NCBI RefSeq assembly: GCF_031198435.1
Contig: NZ_CP133548.1
Coordinates: 1,924,501 to 1,988,500 of the forward strand
Source: Pleionea litopenaei
GTDB lineage: Bacteria; Pseudomonadota; Gammaproteobacteria; Enterobacterales; Kangiellaceae
Direction: 5' to 3'
DNA: 64,000 nucleotides
Position 1 is the first letter of the stretch, and each line of letters begins with the position of its first letter. Position numbers and translations under genes: made by a program. Below the pieces are notes generated by a model. It worked only from the letters and a program-made list of their open reading frames with translations, was not told the DNA's origin and searched no databases. Positions 58,721 to 64,000 of this stretch are shown here, one piece after another.

Positions 58721-60052
58721 ATGTCAGAACCCATTGATCAAGTACAGGTGCCTCAACCCACCCTCGGCAAATTGTGGCTGAAGCTTTTGGTCTTCATTTT
58801 GAGTGCGCTCATCGTCTTTGGCTGCGCTTGGTTTTGGCTGACACTGCAATTAAAAGACATCTTGAGTTCAAAAATCGATGAGACTGGGCAACAGCTCTCG
58901 CAAATTGCGGCTATTGCAGCAGCAGAACCGGTATTGTCAGAAGATGTCACTTATCTAGAAAAGTTAACAGAAGCATTACTAAAAGAACCCTTCATTGAAA
59001 AAGTAGCTATATATCGTCCGAATGGAACCGAGTTAATCAGTCGCCCTATCCAGCCGGTAGACTCCACCGATGGATTATTAAACGGGTCGACTGAGCCAAA
59101 AGAAAGCACTGCAGAGGCGACTTGGCGCGACTGGCTAACGGCACATCTGCCAAAGTACCAATCTCGCAGCATTGTATTTATGCCAGAAATTAACTGGGAC
59201 CAGCAATCTGTCGGTTGGATTCAATTGACCATCGATCGAAAGTTTTTAGAGCAAGGCATTCGAGATAACAGTTACCAAATCACACTGAGTTGTTTATTAG
59301 CCTTTGGGATCACCCTAGTGATAGGTCTGGCATTTATTTTAAGAAGTCACTGGAAACAATTTAAAGCGAAAAAGGTGCTTACACCAATCAACCTCGATGA
59401 TGAAAGCGAAACGCACCTTCATGCCATCGCCCTGCAAGCCAAGAAAAAAACATTATCGAGTCAAACTAGGTTTCGAGAACTCAAAGTAGCCGGTCATTCG
59501 TCTACTCAACCCGTTATTCAAGAATACAGCGGCGTATACGCGATTCTTAAATTTGACCTCAAGCCGCAAGATCCCTTTGATTCGATCGAATTATCAAATG
59601 CTTGGTTACACTGGTTAACTATTTTTGATGAGTTAAAAAACCTACATCAAATTAAAATAGAAACGCTTGAATCTAACACCTTCTTAATCACTCCTCGCGG
59701 TAACGATGTTAAGCGTTTAATCAGTTTCGGTTACTGCGTTAACCGACTCGCTCCGTTTTTTAGTTACTACAACAAAGCCAGACTACTGGTCGAACAAGGC
59801 TCGTTAATAAAAGGTATACAAGGCGTCAGTGTCACCATGCTCGACACGAACACTCTAAAGCGTCTCAATCATTTATTGTCGCAAGAAACTGAATCAATAA
59901 TTCTAACCGACAATGTTTTACACGAGCTTAATTTGAAGCCGACGAGTGAAACTGAATCAACCTTGTTTGAGCAATTATTAGAAATGAGTGAAAGGGAACT
60001 CATTGAGCGACAAGTGGCTACGTTTAAACAGCGACTTCAGACTCAAGAATGA
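58721..60052 (+). CDS. AhpA/YtjB (Smp) family inner-membrane protein
   Basis: 443 residues. TM1 about 18-40, periplasmic stretch about 41-185, TM2 about 186-208, and a C-terminal cytoplasmic part with repeated alpha/beta segments. The family is the one next to serB in E. coli (ytjB/smp). Function is poorly defined. No catalytic motif seen. The start is 115 bases from serB. Confidence 0.8.
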   Translation: MSEPIDQVQVPQPTLGKLWLKLLVFILSALIVFGCAWFWLTLQLKDILSSKIDETGQQLSQIAAIAAAEPVLSEDVTYLEKLTEALLKEPFIEKVAIYRPNGTELISRPIQPVDSTDGLLNGSTEPKESTAEATWRDWLTAHLPKYQSRSIVFMPEINWDQQSVGWIQLTIDRKFLEQGIRDNSYQITLSCLLAFGITLVIGLAFILRSHWKQFKAKKVLTPINLDDESETHLHAIALQAKKKTLSSQTRFRELKVAGHSSTQPVIQEYSGVYAILKFDLKPQDPFDSIELSNAWLHWLTIFDELKNLHQIKIETLESNTFLITPRGNDVKRLISFGYCVNRLAPFFSYYNKARLLVEQGSLIKGIQGVSVTMLDTNTLKRLNHLLSQETESIILTDNVLHELNLKPTSETESTLFEQLLEMSERELIERQVATFKQRLQTQE

Positions 60053-60249
60053 TGCTCTCACATGGATTAGTGTGAACGATTAGTCTGGATAACCACGATC
60101 GTTTCAGATTGATAGAGTTTAATTTAATCCTGCTATCTACCTTCGATAAATAGATTACTAAGGAATTCGGCTGTAATTTGAGTTGTGAACAACGTCCCTC
60201 GCTACTCAACGAGAACGTAGTTAGTTATTTTGAATTTATAAGGGAATTT

Positions 60250-61749
60250 ATGTTAAGTCACGTAAACAAAGTTTATCCATTTTGCTATACATTGCTTTTA
60301 TTTTTTGGTTCCATTGCTATGCAAGCTAATGCATCAGCTTCTGTCAAAGCAGATAAAATTGATAAATACTTATCTCAAAATATCCATAGAGGGGTTTCTG
60401 CTTCAATTTTAGTTGCCCAAGATAACCGCATCTTGATCAATAAAGGCTATGGTTTAGCTGAAAGAGAGGCGAAGCTATCTAACACGCCGTCAACAGTCTT
60501 TGATATAGGCTCACTGACAAAACAGTTTACAGCGGCCGCAATACTCAAGCTAGCGGAAGAAGACAAGCTTAAGTTAACCGATACGCTGAATACCTATTTT
60601 AAAGAACTGCCGAATGATAAAAAGCAGATAACAATACATCAATTGTTAACTCATACAGCTGGGTTTAAAGAATATCCAGGAAGAGATTTTGATCTTGTTT
60701 CAAGAGATACCTATTTTCAAACTGTTTTTTCGAGCAAATTGCAGTTCACCCCCGGCGAACGTTACGAGTATTCAAATGTGGGGTATAGCATTCTTTCTGC
60801 AGTCATTGAACAAGTCTCTGAAACAGATTATGAAACATTTTTAAATCAGGCATTTTTTAAGCCGTTACAGATGACAAGTACAGGATACCTGTTACCTGAT
60901 TGGAATACCTTGAATCTTGCGCATGGATATTATGAAGACTTCTATGATCGAGGGACATCGATTGAAAGATATAGAAAAAATGGTGTGTCGCCTATTCTCG
61001 TGGGAAATGGAGGCTTGCAATCCACTGTATCCGATTTACACAAATGGCTTGTAGCTCTCAATGGTTACGATATCTTGAGTGAAAAATCTATTCGACTGTT
61101 GACTTCAAAGCATGTTGAAACTCCCGCCCAAGTTGATGCCTTTCAGAGTTCAACATTTTATGGATATGGTTGGAAAATAGGCGCTACCTCTTATTCAAAA
61201 CGAGTTATTTCTCATAATGGTAATAATGGAACATTCAGAACTTCTATAGTTTGGCGTCCGAATGAAAGTGTATTCATTATTTTTTTATCCAATACGGAAT
61301 CAAAAGGGACATTATGGTTAGCTTACGAAATTGACAAAATGCTAGCCGAAAATGATTACCTGCCTGAACCTGTTGAACCAAACCCATACAGAGTCATTGA
61401 TGAATACATAAAAAAAACAAAAACAGTATCTAGTGCTCAATTGCTGGATCATTATCAACAAGCTACAGGCGATAAAATTATCAGTTCAGCGGTAATTAAT
61501 CGACTGGCGAGGATCTACTTCCATTTCAATAAACATACAGACTGGGCACTTGAGCTATTAAAGTTGAATGTAAAAATGTTTCCCGATGACGGCAATCTAT
61601 GGGATAGCTTGGGTGAAGGTTATTTAAAAGTTGGGCAAAAAAAATTGGCGCTTACCAGCTTTAAAAAGTCATTGAAGTTGGCACCTGACGAAAATTGTCA
61701 TTGGTGCAATAATGCACGTGAAAAAATAAGACAACTAACGATAAATTAG
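60250..61749 (+). CDS. Exported serine beta-lactamase-like hydrolase with C-terminal TPR
   Basis: About 499 residues from ATG 60250, preceded by AAGGGA; the frame opens earlier at 60178 but this start gives a clean signal peptide (FCYTLLLFFGSIAMQANAS). Class C beta-lactamase/esterase fold about 35-350: SLTKQF (Ser-x-x-Lys), YSNVGY (Tyr-x-Asn) and HNGNNG (HxG). The C-terminal 100 residues form TPR-like helices (LGEGYLKVGQKKLALTSFKKSLKLAPDE). Such proteins are usually peptidases or esterases and should not be read as antibiotic resistance. AT-richer than the genes to its left, near the cassette region. Confidence 0.85.
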   Translation: MLSHVNKVYPFCYTLLLFFGSIAMQANASASVKADKIDKYLSQNIHRGVSASILVAQDNRILINKGYGLAEREAKLSNTPSTVFDIGSLTKQFTAAAILKLAEEDKLKLTDTLNTYFKELPNDKKQITIHQLLTHTAGFKEYPGRDFDLVSRDTYFQTVFSSKLQFTPGERYEYSNVGYSILSAVIEQVSETDYETFLNQAFFKPLQMTSTGYLLPDWNTLNLAHGYYEDFYDRGTSIERYRKNGVSPILVGNGGLQSTVSDLHKWLVALNGYDILSEKSIRLLTSKHVETPAQVDAFQSSTFYGYGWKIGATSYSKRVISHNGNNGTFRTSIVWRPNESVFIIFLSNTESKGTLWLAYEIDKMLAENDYLPEPVEPNPYRVIDEYIKKTKTVSSAQLLDHYQQATGDKIISSAVINRLARIYFHFNKHTDWALELLKLNVKMFPDDGNLWDSLGEGYLKVGQKKLALTSFKKSLKLAPDENCHWCNNAREKIRQLTIN

Positions 61750-61808
61750 ATTCATAACAAGTTGCTTTATATCAAAGCCAATTGGTGAGCAAAGTATTAA
61801 ATGCAAAT

Positions 61809-62072
61809 ATGATATTTACTGACACGCATGTAAATAAAGAAAAGAGGTATTCTTTAGGAATTGAAAAGAATTCAGGTGAGTTCTATATTTCCTTTCCCGT
61901 TTACAATGGGCTGGTTGAGTACGAAGAATACTATCAGCTCACAACAGAGCAATATGACGGCTACCCTGAAAATTCTGTCGAGTTGGAACAGTTCCTCAAT
62001 GAATGCAAAAGTCAGAAAAAAGATGAGCTATTATTACAAAAAGCTGGCAAGATTCGTGGCCATGCCACTTAA
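61809..62072 (+). CDS. Small uncharacterised protein, 87 residues
   Basis: ATG 61809 (GTG 61785 possible). Acidic, Tyr/Glu-rich: FYISFPVYNGLVEYEEYYQL, then LEQFLNECKSQKKDE. Soluble, no domain recognised; resembles small immunity-type proteins only in size and charge. The stop TAA lies inside ACTTAACAAC, a pattern seen at the ends of integron cassettes, but no complete attC follows. Confidence 0.6.
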   Translation: MIFTDTHVNKEKRYSLGIEKNSGEFYISFPVYNGLVEYEEYYQLTTEQYDGYPENSVELEQFLNECKSQKKDELLLQKAGKIRGHAT

Positions 62073-62363
62073 CAACCAAAACACTATTTTGTCAGTTCGA
62101 ATTTAAACGACTACATCTCACAAGCCACACTCTTGTATTCCGTTTGCACGTCATCTACTCGCTCTATTTGTATTATCATATCTTAAGGACATTCATCCTT
62201 CATCTTCACAACTACTCATGATGATAGTAATGTTTACCATGATGAGAAAGATTAAATTTAAAGCATTGGACTAATCGCATACTTTACATTTCAGCTTTCG
62301 CCAATTGCTGACCCAAGAAAAAGCAGCGCTTGCTTTCTTAATTCTTACAAAGCGGACATCTGG
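62073..62363. other. Non-coding stretch at the edge of the cassette array
   Basis: About 290 bases between the plus-strand small gene and the first attC-like site. No ORF above 40 codons with a ribosome site. It holds a short segment AAAGCGGACATC near 62348 of a kind that is common in intergenic DNA. I see no gene here. Confidence 0.4.
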
Positions 62364-62477
62364 AATAACGCCCGGCTCAGCCGAGCACAACGCGGAAGTT
62401 GCCTTGTGTTAAATTGGGAGCTCAGCGAAACACATGATTGTGGAACCTAGTTGGTTTCCGTGTACTGCATTGTTAGC
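62364..62477 (-). other. Probable attC site (D) after the 122-residue cassette gene
   Basis: On the minus strand CTAACAATGCAGTAC (from about 62475) or the inner TTTAACACAAGGC begins a palindromic region ending GAGCCGGGCGTTATT (to 62366). The right core GGGCGTTAT matches the Vibrio-type attC end. Internal pairings include CACAA...TTGTG and CGGCT...AGCCG. The left boundary is ambiguous. Confidence 0.45.
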
Positions 62478-62490
62478 AGATGGTCGGAGA

Positions 62491-62859
62491 TCAAAATATA
62501 TCACTAAATTTTTCCAAGATTTCACCGTGAAATCTTGGTTCACTTGCATACTTTGCGACCCAGGGCACATATGGATGTTTTGAGCTTGAATATTTGGAAG
62601 CCTCATCAATTGCTGGCGCACCAAGATTAATTATCAACGCGCTTATAAAGTCAATGAAGAGGAAAAAGCCCGCTACTGTTTTTTCGTCATAGTCATCTTG
62701 GCAATACTCACTTGGATCATCAAGTATATTAACCGCATCTATTAGAGCTTCGACGTCATCACTACCAACTTCAGACGCTAAATTTCGAAGAGAATCCTTT
62801 GATACATTAGACGAAATAAACTGCTCGAAAACTTGTTTTAATTCCTTAGAAAGACTCAC
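62491..62859 (-). CDS. Cassette-borne unknown protein, 122 residues
   Basis: GTG start with AGAGGA seven bases upstream. Acidic, helical: MSLSKELKQVFEQFISSN, and a hydrophobic stretch AGFFLFIDFISALIINLG in the middle. Family not recognised; the size and composition suit an immunity or effector-neutralising protein but that is only a guess. It lies between two attC-like sites in the same orientation as the array. Confidence 0.6.
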   Translation of the reverse strand: MSLSKELKQVFEQFISSNVSKDSLRNLASEVGSDDVEALIDAVNILDDPSEYCQDDYDEKTVAGFFLFIDFISALIINLGAPAIDEASKYSSSKHPYVPWVAKYASEPRFHGEILEKFSDIF

Positions 62860-62875
62860 AATATTTCCTCTTGTA

Positions 62876-63001
62876 GCTAACGCCTATAGCATTGAAAATT
62901 AAGCGCGATCAGCGGTTAAGCCAGATAATGATATTAGCAATATAATAAAGGTTGTGTATTTCATATTTCTATTAACTCCGTGCACAGAGGCTTGTTAAAT
63001 T
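62876..63001 (-). other. Probable attC site (B), hybrid or enlarged
   Basis: The right half (minus strand AACCGCTGATCGCG...TATAGGCGTTAGC) is clearly the same kind as sites A and C. The left end TTTAACAAGCCTCTG begins directly after the stop of the 114-residue gene and can pair with the right end (GCCT/AGGC). About 60 bases between hold a short signal-peptide-like ORF (62899-62964, minus). Total about 126 bp, in the size range of long attC sites. Confidence 0.5.
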
Positions 63002-63002
63002 T

Positions 63003-63347
63003 TTACTCAACTATTAGCTCCAGCCCCATAGAACCTAGCCCAAAAAGTTGCTCATGATCTATGGGCCTGATGCTGAACACAGAACTAACAGTAGTATCTG
63101 ATGGCATGGAAACTAAACTATATAGCTCGTTTTTAGATGCCTCTGAATATTGAATAGCAACCTTATCATGTGTGCAGGAAATCTCTACTTTCATGCCATT
63201 GCAAATAAGCTCGATAGTTCCTTGGTCAGTCCCTATCTCTTTAACGGTACCATGTTTAGACTTTTTGATATCTCTAGCCAACGCCGCAATTTCACTAGCA
63301 GAACCAGAGATATTTGTAGCTAGTTTATTAGAACTAACTTTCAACAT
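63003..63347 (-). CDS. Cassette-borne unknown protein, 114 residues
   Basis: ATG 63347, 13 bases after the end of attC A. Starts MLKVSSNKLATNISGSASEI, has a helical first third and a beta-rich remainder (GTIELICNGMKVEISC). No signal peptide. Its stop is followed immediately by AATTTAACAAG of site B. Family not recognised. Confidence 0.6.
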   Translation of the reverse strand: MLKVSSNKLATNISGSASEIAALARDIKKSKHGTVKEIGTDQGTIELICNGMKVEISCTHDKVAIQYSEASKNELYSLVSMPSDTTVSSVFSIRPIDHEQLFGLGSMGLELIVE

Positions 63348-63354
63348 GATGAAA

Positions 63355-63450
63355 TTTAACGCCCCTAAGCAGAGGCAAATTTGTTTTTAGCGCGCAGCGC
63401 GTTAATTTGTCCAGCCAGTTCGCTGGCGAACTGACTTGGTTTGTTATAAG
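63355..63450 (-). other. attC recombination site (A)
   Basis: Minus strand: CTTATAACAAACCAAGTCAG at the left and TGCTTAGGGGCGTTAAAT at the right, with inner hairpins (CCAGC...GCTGG and a GCGCGC palindrome). The left core TTATAAC contains the TAA stop of the 145-residue gene. The order AAGTCAG - GGACAAAT - AAC(C)GC - ... - CTGCTTA - GCGTTA is shared with site C. About 96 bp. Confidence 0.75.
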
Positions 63451-63881
63451 TCTTCAATGGTTGCCGAAATGTATGTTAATTTTAAAAGGTACTTCCGTGT
63501 AATTTCACTACCATCTTTTCGATAATTTATAGATTTAAGCGTTATTTCTGGCTCAGACTCATCCCAATTCAATACTTCCCACTTATGAGCTTCAGGAAGC
63601 TGATAGATTGACATTACAGGTGCTTCTTCTCCATCCGCTTCTGTTGTCACAACATAAATTTTTTCTAGCGCTCTACATTCGTAAAGAATTGCACATGAGT
63701 CCATGCTTGAGGTTTTGTAAAGACGTGCTTCGAAATCGTATTTCTCAAATCGCTGTCTTTCGCCAGTCCATACAAGTTTATTCAGGACAAATTCAAGCTC
63801 ACTATTTACTGCACGCTCAAGCGGACCCGAATGTACGGAAAACGAAATCAATACGATAGAAAATAGAATTAGCCTAATCAT
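63444..63881 (-). CDS. Cassette-borne exported protein of unknown function
   Basis: 145 residues with a signal peptide (MIRLILFSIVLISFSVHS). Two cysteines in SCAILYEC. Beta-rich mature part (KIYVVTTEADGEEAPVMSIYQL). Ends in EDL with its stop codon inside attC A, the classical cassette arrangement; ATG lies 13 bases after attC C. Confidence 0.65.
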   Translation of the reverse strand: MIRLILFSIVLISFSVHSGPLERAVNSELEFVLNKLVWTGERQRFEKYDFEARLYKTSSMDSCAILYECRALEKIYVVTTEADGEEAPVMSIYQLPEAHKWEVLNWDESEPEITLKSINYRKDGSEITRKYLLKLTYISATIEDL

Positions 63882-63890
63882 TTAATTGCC

Positions 63891-63963
63891 TTATAACGCT
63901 TTTAAGCAGTGGTAATTGACCGCAATAAGCGGTTATTTGTCCTGCTGACTTTGATTGTTATGA
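63891..63963 (-). other. attC recombination site (C)
   Basis: Minus strand: ATAACAATCAAAGTCAGCAG, then GGACAAATAACCGC-TTAT-TGCGGTCAATT, then CCACTGCTTAAAAGCGTTAT. The halves pair imperfectly around a perfect ACCGC/GCGGT inner stem, as attC sites do in single-stranded form. Strongest of the four sites. Length about 70 bp. Confidence 0.8.
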
Positions 63964-63998
63964 TTAACCAATTTGAACCATCTTGGTTCGTAACAATA
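63933..63998 (-). CDS. C-terminal end of a cassette gene running off the window
   Basis: A minus-strand frame open from the right edge ends at a TAA within site C. The tail contains YEPRWFKLVNHNN, which reads like real protein. A competing frame stops earlier (VQIG then TAA at about 63966). Too short to identify. Confidence 0.35.
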   Translation of the reverse strand, partial: YCYEPRWFKLVNHNNQSQQDK

Positions 63999-64000
63999 CT

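Overview
This is a chromosomal window from a gammaproteobacterium, probably marine and free-living. The core gene order purA - DUF2065 - hflC - hflK - hflX - hfq - miaA - mutL - amiB - tsaE - nnr - orn - rsgA - motB - motA - psd - fimX - serB matches, with small losses and insertions, the arrangement I recall from Pseudomonas aeruginosa. Base composition is moderate (mid-40s % GC by eye). Genus cannot be fixed from the sequence; an oceanospirillalean or Kangiella-like lineage is a guess.

Layout. 1-12.4 kb: a truncated TraB/GumN-like secreted protein, YgiQ radical-SAM protein, a RegB/RegA-type redox two-component pair, a TonB receptor resembling copper receptors, an Aer-like PAS chemoreceptor, an exported DJ-1/PfpI protein, and an OmpR/EnvZ-type pair. 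12.4-21 kb: an exported amidohydrolase, a QueF-fold protein lacking the catalytic cysteine, metH behind a MetJ operator, an exported histidine phosphatase and a PAS-PAS-GGDEF cyclase. 21-26.6 kb: a DNA-repair pair, FAN1 nuclease plus a PD-(D/E)XK nuclease-helicase fusion, the latter split by a 1,216-bp IS3-family element with a 4-bp target duplication; joining the two sides restores the frame exactly. 27-29 kb: EamA transporter, thioesterase and a small unknown protein. 29.5-43.6 kb: the conserved housekeeping block. 43.6-46 kb: an insertion relative to the usual rsgA-motB neighbourhood, with a 49-codon ORF, an acetyltransferase, an exported unknown, and a tRNA-like gene with an abnormal anticodon arm. 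46-60 kb: DUF924 protein, motAB, psd, an aldose dehydrogenase, the EF-P beta-lysylation module (epmA, efp, epmB), a PilZ-like protein, fimX, serB and a YtjB-like membrane protein. 60.2-64 kb: a serine beta-lactamase-like protein and then small unknown genes on the minus strand separated by attC-like recombination sites, i.e. a gene-cassette array of integron type running off the right edge; no integrase is inside the window.

How it works together. Stator (MotAB), FimX, PilZ-like protein, GGDEF cyclase and the Aer-like receptor indicate flagellar and twitching motility under chemotactic and c-di-GMP control. RegB/RegA points to redox-dependent regulation. Methionine synthesis appears MetJ-controlled. 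Translation quality control is represented by EF-P modification, MiaA, TsaE, HflX and RsgA. Several intergenic spaces carry degenerate 12-18 bp tandem repeats, apparently a habit of this genome.
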